Positions 9,006 to 17,661 of a stretch of 64,000 bases of DNA are shown piece after piece. The translations under genes and the position numbers were made by a program. The DNA comes from Pseudoflavonifractor sp902362925. GTDB taxonomy: Bacteria; Bacillota; Clostridia; Oscillospirales; Oscillospiraceae. The stretch is from the NCBI GenBank assembly GCA_902362925.1, contig CABIYL010000002.1. One strand, given 5' to 3'. The notes under the pieces are model-generated. The model was not told the DNA's origin and did not search any database. It saw only the letters and a program-made list of their open reading frames with translations. Position 1 is the stretch's first letter. The number at the start of each line of letters is the position of its first letter.

Positions 9006-10364
9006 ATGGGTAAGGAACTGATTTTTAAGACCATGCGTCACGAGCCCACCGAGCGGGTGCCCTGGGTGCCCTTCGCCGGTATCCACTCCGGCAAGCTCAA
9101 GGGCTATACTGCCGAGGAGATTCTCCAGGACGGCCAGAAGCTCTACGAGTGCCTGATGGAGGTGGCCCGTCTCTACGGTCCCGACGGCATGCCCATCATG
9201 TTCGACCTCCAGCTGGAGGCGGAGATTCTGGGCTGCGAGCTGATGTGGGCCAAGGACAACCCGCCCTCTGTGGCCACCCACCCCTTTGAGGGGGACAACA
9301 AGGGCATTCCCTGCCGCTGCAAGCTGCCCACCCCCGAGTCCGGCCGTATTCCCGTCATGCTGGAGGCCATGACCAAGCTGAAGGCCTCCGTAGGCGACGA
9401 CATCGCCCTCTACGGCCTCATCTGCGGCCCCTTCACCCTGGCCTCCCACCTGCGCGGCAGCGAGATCTTCCTGGATATGCTGATGGATGAGCAGTATGTC
9501 CGTGACCTGGTGGGCTACTGCGCTGAGGCCTCCATCCGCATGTGCGACTACTACATCAACGCGGGCATGGACGTCATCGCGGTGGTGGACCCCCTGGTCA
9601 GCCAGATCGCCCCCGAGTCCTTCGACGCCATGCTGGCCGACTCCTTCAAGGCCGTGTTCGACTACATCCGCAGCCGCGGCGTGTACTCCTCCTTCTTTGT
9701 GTGCGGCAATGCCACGCCTCAGCTGGAGGTCATGTGCAAAACCAACCCCGACTCCATCGCGGTGGACGAGAACGTGGACTTTGTCTACGGCAAGAGCGTG
9801 TCCGACAAGTACAACATTGCCATCAGCGGCAACATCCCTCTGACCACCGTCATGCTCCACGGCACCCCCAAGGACAACATGAAGTACGTGGTTGACCTGC
9901 TGGACAAGGTGGAGGATCACCGCAACATGATCGTCAGCCCCGGCTGCGATATGCCCTATGACGTGCCCGTGGAGAACACTGTGGCTTGCTCCCAGGCGGT
10001 GAAGAACACCGAGCAGTGCCGTGAGATGCTCAAGGACTACACCGGTCCCGACGACAGCGGCATCCACATTGAGCTGCCTGACTATGAGCACCTGGAGAAG
10101 CCCTTCATCGAGGTCTTCACCCTGGATTCCACTCAGTGCGCCGCCTGTACCTACATGATGGCCGCCGCTCAGGCCGCCAAGGACTACTTTGGCGACAAGA
10201 TCGACATCATCGAGTACAAGTACACCATCCGTGAGAACGTGGTCCGCTGCAAGAAGATGGGCATCACCAACCTGCCCACCATGGTCATCAACGGCCAGAT
10301 CCGCCACGTCTCCATGATTCCCGATGGCAAGGCCCTCCGGGAGGAGATTGAGGCGCTGCTGTAA
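9006..10364 (+). CDS. URO-D-type corrinoid:thiol methyltransferase fused to a thioredoxin-like domain
   Basis: Residues 1 to about 360 form a uroporphyrinogen-decarboxylase-fold domain like MtaA/MtbA, the enzymes that take the methyl group from the corrinoid protein. The usual zinc motif H-x-C...C is seen only in part: F231-V-C233 and C314, so the histidine position appears to be phenylalanine. The last 75 or so residues look like a thioredoxin-fold domain with C378-A-A-C381, and a cis-proline-like segment NLPTMVING. I use the ATG at 9006, with AGAAAGGA upstream. It is the last gene of the operon. The methyl acceptor (tetrahydrofolate or a thiol) is not known. Confidence 0.8.
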   Translation: MGKELIFKTMRHEPTERVPWVPFAGIHSGKLKGYTAEEILQDGQKLYECLMEVARLYGPDGMPIMFDLQLEAEILGCELMWAKDNPPSVATHPFEGDNKGIPCRCKLPTPESGRIPVMLEAMTKLKASVGDDIALYGLICGPFTLASHLRGSEIFLDMLMDEQYVRDLVGYCAEASIRMCDYYINAGMDVIAVVDPLVSQIAPESFDAMLADSFKAVFDYIRSRGVYSSFFVCGNATPQLEVMCKTNPDSIAVDENVDFVYGKSVSDKYNIAISGNIPLTTVMLHGTPKDNMKYVVDLLDKVEDHRNMIVSPGCDMPYDVPVENTVACSQAVKNTEQCREMLKDYTGPDDSGIHIELPDYEHLEKPFIEVFTLDSTQCAACTYMMAAAQAAKDYFGDKIDIIEYKYTIRENVVRCKKMGITNLPTMVINGQIRHVSMIPDGKALREEIEALL

Positions 10365-10503
10365 CCCTCACATTACTTTGATTTAGTGCGGAGCTCTCCC
10401 GGTGTACGGCTGCGCCGGGCAGACAGAAGATTTGCGCAAGTCTTCACGAGATGAATGGATGCCAGTCAGTTCATTTTGCCGCATTAAATATCTCCCTCAA
10501 AAG

Positions 10504-10546
10504 AAACACAGAGCGCCCGGCTTGGGGAGCCGGGCGCTCTGTGTTT
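10504..10546. terminator. Bidirectional terminator between convergent genes
   Basis: A perfect 19-bp stem (AAACACAGAGCGCCCGGCT and its complement) with a 5-nt loop lies between the methyltransferase operon and the convergent YiiX-like gene. The A-run on one side and T-run on the other allow it to work in both directions. Confidence 0.85.
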
Positions 10547-10549
10547 ATA

Positions 10550-11434
10550 TTATAAAGGTAGGGAGGCGGGGTCAATGCCGTAAATCTGGACCACCTCCAG
10601 AAGGGGGTTTTCCGCCAGGTCCAGCACGGTGACAATCTTGCCGCCGTCCGAGTCCAGGTCCACGCCGAAGGCCTGCCAGGCGTACCAGGGGAGATAGGCG
10701 CACTGGGCTTTGAGGTCGCTGTCCGGGTCGGGGGCCTTGGGGCCGAAGATACCGGAGAGCAGACTGTACGGAATCCCGTCCAGATGCTCCAGGGCGAACT
10801 GGACCACCTGCTGCCTGGTCTCATCGTCGGCATCCTTCACACGCAGGACCATGAAGTTGGAGTAGGTCCGCCAGTGCTGGGCGTTGACCTGGGCGCTGTC
10901 GCTGCCCAGCACCACCGCCTCCAGGGTGATACCCAGCTGGGGGTCCACCACCAGGGAGGCGTGGCCGTGCCGCCAGCCGTATGTATGAGTGGAGAAGGAG
11001 AGGATGATGTCGCCGGGCTCCAGCGGAGCCAGCGGCACCGAGTAGACCGGGTTTCCGTCGGCGTCCCGCAGACGGTCCTCTTTGGTGATAGGGGGCAGGT
11101 CCAGACACACTGGCGTCTGCTCTGCAAAAAAGCCCGCCTGGGTCTCCAGAATCTGCTCCACACCCTGGCTGCCCTGGGAGAGCAGCGCGTCCACCGCCGG
11201 TTGGGCCAGACCAGTCTGGAAGAAGATTGTCTCATAGTCCTCTTCGTCCAGGGAATCCTGCTCCAGGATGGGGGAGAGGTCTATTTGCGCATAGTCCGGG
11301 AAAAAGTAGGGGTCCCGGTGGGCCCAGAAGGTCTGGAGCAGGGCGTTGAGACCGAAGAATATGATGACGATGGCCACGGGAAGTGCCGCCCACAGCAATC
11401 GGCGGCGCTTTTTCCCGGTTGATTTTGTCTGCAT
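10550..11434 (-). CDS. Membrane-anchored YiiX/YebB-like permuted papain-fold protein
   Basis: The 294-residue protein starts with a basic stretch and one membrane helix (about residues 14-32), followed by an extracytoplasmic domain. The motifs GDIILSF, then YGWRHGHASLVVD, and later a cysteine in AQCAYLPWYAW fit the permuted NlpC/P60 (DUF830, YiiX-like) order, with His before Cys. Such proteins are predicted amidases or peptidases. I use the ATG at 11434, preceded by GGTGAG; an upstream GTG would add 12 residues. The gene is convergent with the methyltransferase operon and shares its terminator. Confidence 0.7.
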   Translation of the reverse strand: MQTKSTGKKRRRLLWAALPVAIVIIFFGLNALLQTFWAHRDPYFFPDYAQIDLSPILEQDSLDEEDYETIFFQTGLAQPAVDALLSQGSQGVEQILETQAGFFAEQTPVCLDLPPITKEDRLRDADGNPVYSVPLAPLEPGDIILSFSTHTYGWRHGHASLVVDPQLGITLEAVVLGSDSAQVNAQHWRTYSNFMVLRVKDADDETRQQVVQFALEHLDGIPYSLLSGIFGPKAPDPDSDLKAQCAYLPWYAWQAFGVDLDSDGGKIVTVLDLAENPLLEVVQIYGIDPASLPL

Positions 11435-11520
11435 AACACTCACCAATCTTTCATAGGACAGGGGTCGCACCTCATAGGATTATATATCAAATTCCGCGAT
11501 TTGAAAATGGGGGAACGGCC

Positions 11521-11811
11521 ATGAAGAGCAGAATCGCCGATCTGCGGTGCAAGGAGATCATCAATGTGACTGACGGCAGCCGCTTTGGGTATGTGGGAGA
11601 TGTGGAGGTAGATTTGGATACCGGTCGGATCTGCGCGCTGGTGGTACCGGGACGGCTGCGGCTGTTCGGGCTGCTGGGCAGGGAGGAGGACCGGATCTTT
11701 CCCTGGGAGTCGGTGCGCCGGTTCGGGGAGGACATTATCCTGGTGGAGTCGGGCGCTCTGCGTGCCGGGCGTGAGGAACGCCGGCGCAGCAGACAGGAAA
11801 AAATCCTGTAA
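11521..11811 (+). CDS. PRC-barrel protein, YlmC/YmxH sporulation family
   Basis: The 96-residue protein is almost entirely a PRC-barrel, with the family pattern LRCKEIINVTDGSRFGYVGD, VDLDTGRICALVVPG and then a conserved W in PWESVRRFGEDIILVE. In Bacilli and Clostridia this short form is YlmC/YmxH, linked to sporulation gene neighbourhoods, and of unknown molecular role. GGGGGAAC precedes the ATG. It is a single gene between the YiiX-like gene and rpsB. Confidence 0.85.
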   Translation: MKSRIADLRCKEIINVTDGSRFGYVGDVEVDLDTGRICALVVPGRLRLFGLLGREEDRIFPWESVRRFGEDIILVESGALRAGREERRRSRQEKIL

Positions 11812-11847
11812 AATCTGCATTTTATAAAATAAAAATGGAAATCATAC

Positions 11848-11876
11848 TTGCAATCCGCAAAACCCTATGATAAAAT
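11848..11876 (+). promoter_or_regulatory. rpsB-tsf promoter and long leader
   Basis: TTGCAA and TAAAAT are separated by 17 bp, a near-consensus vegetative promoter. It leaves a leader of about 115 nt before rpsB, long enough to hold an autoregulatory S2-binding structure; short inverted segments are visible there but I cannot assign a known leader motif. Confidence 0.75.
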
Positions 11877-11999
11877 ACTCTAGCTGTGTAAAAGCACAGT
11901 ATTACGCACACCGTTGTGACGGAGCGCCTTGTGCCCCATGGGCTGGCGGGCTCCGGATGAACTGGTGGAGGTAATAACTATAAAGGAGGAAACAAAACT

Positions 12000-12725
12000 A
12001 TGGCAGTCGTATCTATGAAGCAGCTCCTGGAGGCCGGTGTCCACTTTGGTCACCAGACCCGCCGCTGGAACCCCAAGATGGCCGCTTACATCTACACCGA
12101 GCGTAACGGCATCTACATCATCGACCTGCAGAAGACCGTGAAGAAGCTGGAGGAGGCCTACAACTTCGTCCGTGAGCTGGCTCAGAACGGTCAGACTCTG
12201 CTCTTCGTGGGCACCAAGAAGCAGGCTCAGGAGGCCATCAAGGAAGAGGCCGGCCGTTGCGGCGGTTACTATGTGAACGCCCGCTGGCTGGGCGGCATGC
12301 TCACCAACTTCAAGACCATGCGTGGCCGTGTGGACCGTCTCAACCAGCTGAAGAAGATGCAGGAGGACGGCACCTTCGACATGCTCCCCAAGAAGGAAGT
12401 CATGAAGCACCTGGGCGAGATCGCCAAGCTGGAGAAGTACCTGGGCGGCGTCGTGGAGATGAAGAAGCTCCCCGGTGCTCTGTTCGTGGTTGACCCCCGC
12501 AAGGAGCGCAACGCCATCAACGAGGCCCGCAAGCTGAACATCCCCATCGTGGCCATCGTGGATACCAACTGCGATCCCGACGAGATCGACTATGTCATCC
12601 CCGGCAACGACGACGCCATCCGCGCCATCAAGCTGATCTCTTCCGTCATGGCCAACGCCATCATGGAGGGCAAGCAGGGCCAGGATGCTCCCGAGGAGAA
12701 GACCGAGGAGACCGTGGCTGAGTAA
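12000..12725 (+). CDS. rpsB: 30S ribosomal protein S2
   Basis: The 241-residue protein carries the standard S2 sequence from MKQLLEAGVHFGHQTRRWNP onward, including LLFVGTKKQAQEAI and the conserved VDPRKERNAINEA segment. It helps shape the 30S platform and the mRNA exit region. AAAGGAGG lies 8-9 nt before the ATG. As in most bacteria it is followed by tsf, here after an 87-bp gap containing a GC-rich hairpin. Confidence 0.99.
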   Translation: MAVVSMKQLLEAGVHFGHQTRRWNPKMAAYIYTERNGIYIIDLQKTVKKLEEAYNFVRELAQNGQTLLFVGTKKQAQEAIKEEAGRCGGYYVNARWLGGMLTNFKTMRGRVDRLNQLKKMQEDGTFDMLPKKEVMKHLGEIAKLEKYLGGVVEMKKLPGALFVVDPRKERNAINEARKLNIPIVAIVDTNCDPDEIDYVIPGNDDAIRAIKLISSVMANAIMEGKQGQDAPEEKTEETVAE

Positions 12726-12749
12726 GCCATTTCCCACTGCGGACTTTGG

Positions 12750-12775
12750 AGCGCCCGCCCAGGCGGGCGGGCGCT
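12750..12775 (+). promoter_or_regulatory. rpsB-tsf intergenic hairpin
   Basis: AGCGCCCGCC pairs with GGCGGGCGCT across a 6-nt loop. It is followed by CTTCATATTC rather than a clean U-run, so it may be a partial terminator or an RNA processing or stability element that sets the S2:EF-Ts ratio. Confidence 0.6.
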
Positions 12776-12812
12776 CTTCATATTCATTATACAAATGTGG
12801 AGGTAACTTATT

Positions 12813-13730
12813 ATGGCTTTTACCGCGAAAGACGTGCAGGCTCTGCGCGAGATGACCGGCGTTGGCATGATGGACTGCAAGAAGGCCCTGACCGCTTCCG
12901 ATGGCGATATGGACAAGGCTGTGGAGTTCCTGCGTGAGAAGGGCCTGGCCGCTTCCCAGAAGAAGGCTGGCCGCATCGCCGCCGAGGGCATGGCTTACGC
13001 CGCTGTGATCGACGGCGTGGGCGTGGTGGTCGAGGTCAACGCCGAGACCGACTTCGTGGCCAAGAACGAGAAGTTCGTCAACTTCGTCAAGGGCGTGGCC
13101 GCCACCGTGGCCGCCAACAAGCCCGCTGACCTGGATGCCCTGATGGCCTGCAAGTTTGAGGGCACTGAGATGACCGTCACCGAGCAGCAGCAGGAGATGG
13201 TGCTGGTCATCGGCGAGAACATCAAGGTTCGTCGTTTCCACTTCTACACCGAGGGCGTTTCCGTGCCCTACATCCACGCTGGCGGCAAGATCGGCGTGCT
13301 GGTCAACCTGGAGACCAACCTGACCGCCGAGCAGGTGGAGACCACCGGTAAGGACGTGGCCATGCAGATCGCCGCTCTGAACCCCCGTTTCTGGGACAAG
13401 AGCCAGGTGGATCAGGCCACTCTGGACGAGGAGAAGAAGATCATGATGGTCCAGATGGCCAATGATCCCAAGATGGCCTCCAAGCCCGAGCAGGTCCGTG
13501 AGAAGATTGTCATGGGCAAGCTGAACAAGTTCTACGAGGAGAACTGCCTGCTCCAGCAGGACTTCGTGAAGGACGGCTCCATGACCGTGGAGCAGTATGT
13601 TGCTCAGAGCGCCAAGGCCCTGGGCGGCACCATCACCTTCAAGGACGCCATCCGCTTCGAGAAGGGCGAGGGCATCGAGAAGAAGCAGGAGAACTTCGCC
13701 GAGGAGATTGCCAAGCAGCTGGGTAAGTAA
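12813..13730 (+). CDS. tsf: Elongation factor Ts
   Basis: The 305-residue protein has the N-terminal UBA-like domain with the conserved VQALREMTGVGMMDCKKAL and the TDFVAKNE motif that inserts beside the EF-Tu nucleotide site. The dimerisation core and C-terminal module are complete. It exchanges GDP for GTP on EF-Tu. A GGAGG site lies upstream of the ATG, and a strong terminator follows at about 55 bp. The Tn7-like transposon starts about 260 bp downstream. Confidence 0.99.
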   Translation: MAFTAKDVQALREMTGVGMMDCKKALTASDGDMDKAVEFLREKGLAASQKKAGRIAAEGMAYAAVIDGVGVVVEVNAETDFVAKNEKFVNFVKGVAATVAANKPADLDALMACKFEGTEMTVTEQQQEMVLVIGENIKVRRFHFYTEGVSVPYIHAGGKIGVLVNLETNLTAEQVETTGKDVAMQIAALNPRFWDKSQVDQATLDEEKKIMMVQMANDPKMASKPEQVREKIVMGKLNKFYEENCLLQQDFVKDGSMTVEQYVAQSAKALGGTITFKDAIRFEKGEGIEKKQENFAEEIAKQLGK

Positions 13731-13784
13731 TTGTGTGCTCATCCCCCCGCAAACCAGCACATTGTCCCTAAATAATGACTCACA

Positions 13785-13825
13785 AAAGAGTCCGAGGAAA
13801 TTCGTTTCCCCGGGCTCTTTTTTTA
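13785..13825 (+). terminator. tsf rho-independent terminator with UUCG loop
   Basis: AGAGTCCGAGGAAA pairs with TTTCCCCGGGCTCT (two mismatches) across a stable TTCG tetraloop, followed by a run of T. It ends the rpsB-tsf transcript. Confidence 0.9.
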
Positions 13826-14000
13826 TTTCTTTTTTCTATTTGTCCGGGTTTTGGATTGATTTGGAACTAATTTGGAACTTTTTTCGAAAAAGATTGGGCC
13901 AGCGGCTTGTGGTCAAAATGGTCGGACAAACGACCAGGTTGGAGTGGGACGATCACATGGTATCTAAGAGAAATGGTATTTAAGTCAAAAAATTGACAGC
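13826..14000. other. Flank between tsf terminator and transposon repeats
   Basis: No gene is visible. There is an 11-bp direct repeat (ATTTGGAACTA, ATTTGGAACTT) near 13860 and a short hairpin TGGTCG-GACAAA-CGACCA near 13920. One of these could mark the true left end of the transposon, but I could not find a matching copy at the right side. Confidence 0.4.
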
Positions 14001-14120
14001 AAAAACTGAATTAAATGAAAAATTTGCAGGTAGCATCATCAGATTTTTGATTTAATTCAATTTTTGAACGCAAAATTTTGAGTTAATTCCGTGACATCAT
14101 CAAAATTTTGAGTTAATTCA
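14001..14120 (+). repeat. Left-end repeats, putative TnsB-binding sites
   Basis: Four related AT-rich units are present: an inverted copy at about 14003-14026, then direct copies at about 14045-14059, 14072-14089 and 14104-14119, all built on TTTTGAKTTAATTC. Two are preceded by CATCATCA. Their number, spacing and position just before tnsA fit TnsB sites at a Tn7-type end. Confidence 0.55.
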
Positions 14121-14187
14121 AGGAGATAAGCAAAAATTGCTGGTACAGAAATAGCTGGAGGAGTAACTATTTAGGGAGGCAAGATAC

Positions 14188-14571
14188 ATGGAACGGACGG
14201 GAGAGCACACACGAGACATCCGATTTTATAGCAACAAGAACGGAGATATCGTATGCCTGCACAGTAAGTGGGCCAGGGACTATGCCAAATGGCTGGAAGA
14301 GCAGCCGTGGGTGCAGAGTTATCAGGTCGGTTGTCCTTTGGATGCCGACATCATGGGTCGCATATCGCGGGCGGGCATACGCACGGACTACCTGCAGGCT
14401 GGATGGGCTACCGACTTTGTGATTCGCTGCGCTGATGGTCACACGGGGGTGAGAGAGTTAATTTTAAGGCAGCAGCTAAAGAAAAAAGCATGTGTGGAGC
14501 GCCTGGAGCTATCCCGCAGATACTGGGCGGCGACCGACACGGAGTGGATGGTGGTGATCGTGAATGGATAG
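14188..14571 (+). CDS. tnsA: TnsA-like endonuclease, short form
   Basis: The 127-residue protein matches only the N-terminal nuclease domain of TnsA (Tn7 TnsA has 273 residues). The LEEQPWVQSYQ region, the ATDFVI aspartate and the helix ERLELSRRYWAATDTEW are TnsA-like. The usual third motif, (Q/E)-x-K, reads R-E-L-I here, so the catalytic lysine is not obvious. TnsA cuts the 5' strands and makes Tn7 transposition cut-and-paste. It overlaps tnsB by 8 bp. An AGGGAGG site precedes the ATG. Confidence 0.75.
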   Translation: MERTGEHTRDIRFYSNKNGDIVCLHSKWARDYAKWLEEQPWVQSYQVGCPLDADIMGRISRAGIRTDYLQAGWATDFVIRCADGHTGVRELILRQQLKKKACVERLELSRRYWAATDTEWMVVIVNG

Positions 14572-16282
14572 ACCACTGCGCTTTGTATGTCGGCTTGATG
14601 CCACATTTAGAGTCCTGATAGCAACTCCCGCCGGTTGCTGGCTTATTGACTGTAACGGCCCCTCTCCACCATTTTTTGAGACCGACCTGCACAAGTATGA
14701 GCGAGTGCCAGCGCCGGAAAGCTGGATGGACGAGCGCACTGTAACACCGGCTCAAGAAGCCCGCCTGAATATGATCCAACAACTGCTCGACTGCGATGAC
14801 TGCATCTCAGACAAAACCCTGCGCTACAAGATGGCGGCAGAGGCGGCACAGCAGCACCAGACTACGACACGCCGCATCCTGCGGCTGTACTACCGGTATC
14901 TTGCCACAGGACGACTCACGCAAAAGCGGACACAGCAGGCCAGCAAAAGCAACCATATGATAGAGCAAGCGATCCGGCGATACTATTTTGGTGCCAAACG
15001 GTTGTCCCTACGTGCTGCCTACGAGATGATGCTGCTGGAGGATTATGTGGGTCCCGATGGTCAGCTCGACAGCGATGCTCCCACATGGTCACAGTTTCGG
15101 CACTACTACTACGACAAGGGATACCACAAGGACCCTCAAAAGATAATTGCCCGGGAAGGTCTGACCAAATACCAGCGGGACCACCGGCCGGCATGGGGAT
15201 CGTCTGCCGGATGGCGGTCACAGCCAGGATCGTATCAGATGGATGCTACACAGGCGGATATCTATCTGGTGTCCAGAGCAGACAGATCTGTCGTTGTTGG
15301 CCGACCGTATATCTACTTGGCGGTAGACACAGCCACTCACCTGATTGCCGGGGTCTATGTTGGGTATAGCTGCGATGAGACTGCTGTGATGGCTTGTATC
15401 GCCCAGGCAGCATCCGAAAAAGTGGAGTATTGTGCCCGCTACGGCATTGAAATCACACCGGAGCAATGGCCATCGGTGGGTATGCCGTCTGAGATCATCA
15501 CTGACAAGGGGCGTGAGTTTTTTGGCCCACGCATGGGAGAGTTGTGCAAGAGGTATGGTCTGGAAGTGCTGACCTTACCGCCCTTTCGGCCGGACTGCAA
15601 GGGGTCCGTCGAAAAATCGATTGACTTGTTACAGCAAAGATACAAGCCTATGCTGCGGGGCCGTGGCGTAATCGAGGATGATGCCCAAGAGCGATGGGCC
15701 ACCGACTACCGCACGCAGGCAACCCTTGACCTTGATGATTTTGCACGGGTTGTCATCCACTCTGTACTGTACCTAAACAGCGGGAGGCTTATCGATGGTA
15801 AGACACCAGCAGAAAGATGGCTTGAGATGTCCCCAAGATTGATGACAGTGGACATGGAAGAGCTGCACATCCAGACGCTGTCCCGGGATACTGCCAAGCT
15901 GACCCGCAAGGGCATCCGGATCAATCGCATATGGTACGCCCCGGATGATGCAGAGGGGTTGACCATTGGAGACAGCTATACGATTGCTTATGATCCGGCA
16001 GATCTACGTCGTATCCATATCATCCTGGCTGACAAGATTTGCCCATGTCATGCAGTTGAGATTGGTCAGCAAGTCGCTGCTTGCGAGGTTGATGCAGTAT
16101 ATGAAGCAACTAAGAGGAACAGGGAGGCGGCCAGGAAAAAAGAGATGGCATCGAGCATCGCCGCTACCCAGGCCATCCGATCAATCGTCGAGCACGCAGT
16201 TGAGCACAGAGAGCCAATTAGGCGAGTTGATGGAGAGCAAATCAAACAGGACAAGCTCACAGAAAGGGGGCAACTGACATGA
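14564..16282 (+). CDS. tnsB: TnsB-like DDE transposase
   Basis: The 572-residue protein has N-terminal DNA-binding helices, an rve/RNase H-fold integrase core and a Mu-type C-terminal beta domain. The catalytic triad is visible as D227 (in QMDAT), D314 (in ITDKG) and E350 (in GSVEKS), with the D-E spacing of 36 typical of the family. It recognises the transposon ends and joins 3' strands to the target. It overlaps tnsA at its start and tnsC by 4 bp (ATGA) at its end. Confidence 0.95.
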   Translation: MDRPLRFVCRLDATFRVLIATPAGCWLIDCNGPSPPFFETDLHKYERVPAPESWMDERTVTPAQEARLNMIQQLLDCDDCISDKTLRYKMAAEAAQQHQTTTRRILRLYYRYLATGRLTQKRTQQASKSNHMIEQAIRRYYFGAKRLSLRAAYEMMLLEDYVGPDGQLDSDAPTWSQFRHYYYDKGYHKDPQKIIAREGLTKYQRDHRPAWGSSAGWRSQPGSYQMDATQADIYLVSRADRSVVVGRPYIYLAVDTATHLIAGVYVGYSCDETAVMACIAQAASEKVEYCARYGIEITPEQWPSVGMPSEIITDKGREFFGPRMGELCKRYGLEVLTLPPFRPDCKGSVEKSIDLLQQRYKPMLRGRGVIEDDAQERWATDYRTQATLDLDDFARVVIHSVLYLNSGRLIDGKTPAERWLEMSPRLMTVDMEELHIQTLSRDTAKLTRKGIRINRIWYAPDDAEGLTIGDSYTIAYDPADLRRIHIILADKICPCHAVEIGQQVAACEVDAVYEATKRNREAARKKEMASSIAATQAIRSIVEHAVEHREPIRRVDGEQIKQDKLTERGQLT

Positions 16283-17607
16283 GCAAGTATCCAGCCGGTC
16301 ATACGGTCGGGGCCATCTACGAGGGTAGCAGCGGCAACCCGTACCTGGATGCCATGCCGGACATGCTCTCGCCGGAACAATTTGCCCAAGCCGTGGCAAG
16401 CTACCCCCCTATCCCCTATGATATGGCTCGGATGTCTCCAGAGGAGCGTCGGGGACTGCTGCCGTCTCTGGCATCCATCTATGTGCCGATGCCGTACCAG
16501 TACGCCATCTATGATACGCTATACCGTGCGATCGCTACGACTTACCGTACGGCCGATGTGGTGGAATCGACCAGAGCAATCAATGCCTACTACTGTGGCC
16601 GAGACACCAACTATGCCACGCAGGCAGATAGCGGGTCAATTTTGGGAGTCCCGGGGTGCGGAAAGACGGCCACTGTGCACCGGTGTCTGTCCACGATGCC
16701 ACAGGTGATTGAGCACATGGAGTACCAGGGGCAGCCCTGTTACTGCAAACAAGTGCTGTGGCTGCATGTGGAGTGCCCGAGTGATTGCTCGGTCAAGACG
16801 CTTGGATTTGGGATCATGTCCGCACTTGACCGGGCAATTGGCTCGAAGTACCTGCAATCAACACAGGGTCTGCGGTCAGCATCTGCATCCGCCATTGCAG
16901 TGCAGACAAAAATCCTGCTTACTAACCACCATGTAGGGTTGTTGGTGATTGATGAGATTCAAAATGCAGTGCTGACCGCCCGCAAAAACCACCAGGAAAG
17001 ACCTCTGCTCCGATATCTGGTTGAACTTACAAACGAGACGATGACCTCTATCTATTTTGTTGGCACACCAGTCGCAGAGGAGCTCTTTGTCTCCCAGGAG
17101 CATCTCAAGAGGAGAACCAGAGGCATCCGTCTGGCACCATTTCGACCAGACGGGGCATATTTGGAGTTTGTCAGAAAAATCTGGTTATATCAATACACCG
17201 CACAGGCGGCACCGCTGACCACATCCATCGGCAATAAGTTGTACGATTGCAGCGGCGGTATCCCGGCCTATGTGATTAAAATCTTTGCTGAGGCGCAGGC
17301 TCAGGCATTGCTCACTGGCCGTAGCTGTATTGACGAGCAAACCATCAAACGGGCGGTGGAGATGCTGGCCATCAAAGTACCTCGGACCTATGCTTCTGGA
17401 ACCCACATTTCTGACTTTGAAATTGGGTCAGCCACGCCAGAGCCACCGCAAGAGCAGGAAGAAATACCCCGGCAATACGCAAACAAAAGAGGACGCAAGG
17501 CAGCACAGCGGGATGATGGAGACCTGCTTATGGCGTACAACAAGAGTATTGACCTTGAGGCACACCTAAAGGAAAACGGATATCTGGAGGCGGATTATCG
17601 TGGGTAA
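16279..17607 (+). CDS. tnsC: TnsC-like AAA+ ATPase
   Basis: The 442-residue protein carries a Walker A motif GVPGCGKTATVHR (near residue 122) and a Walker B motif LLVIDEIQ (near residue 224), with further AAA+ sensor regions. TnsC/TniB proteins polymerise on target DNA and pass the target signal from TniQ/TnsD to TnsB. The start overlaps the tnsB stop as ATGA, implying translational coupling, and AGAAAGGGGG lies just upstream. Confidence 0.93.
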   Translation: MSKYPAGHTVGAIYEGSSGNPYLDAMPDMLSPEQFAQAVASYPPIPYDMARMSPEERRGLLPSLASIYVPMPYQYAIYDTLYRAIATTYRTADVVESTRAINAYYCGRDTNYATQADSGSILGVPGCGKTATVHRCLSTMPQVIEHMEYQGQPCYCKQVLWLHVECPSDCSVKTLGFGIMSALDRAIGSKYLQSTQGLRSASASAIAVQTKILLTNHHVGLLVIDEIQNAVLTARKNHQERPLLRYLVELTNETMTSIYFVGTPVAEELFVSQEHLKRRTRGIRLAPFRPDGAYLEFVRKIWLYQYTAQAAPLTTSIGNKLYDCSGGIPAYVIKIFAEAQAQALLTGRSCIDEQTIKRAVEMLAIKVPRTYASGTHISDFEIGSATPEPPQEQEEIPRQYANKRGRKAAQRDDGDLLMAYNKSIDLEAHLKENGYLEADYRG

Positions 17608-17661
17608 CCCAAAACTGCACTGGGTCCCTGTTGCGCTTGCACATTTGATGGGGTTGCGCCG

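Noticed and set aside
7172..9034. 620-codon minus-strand open frame opposite the symporter
   Set aside because: It is antisense to a clear symporter gene, is low in complexity (H, G, D rich) and has no ribosome site. It results from GC-rich codon use of the real gene. The same applies to long minus frames at 5460-7424, 8952-10307 and 11880-13760.
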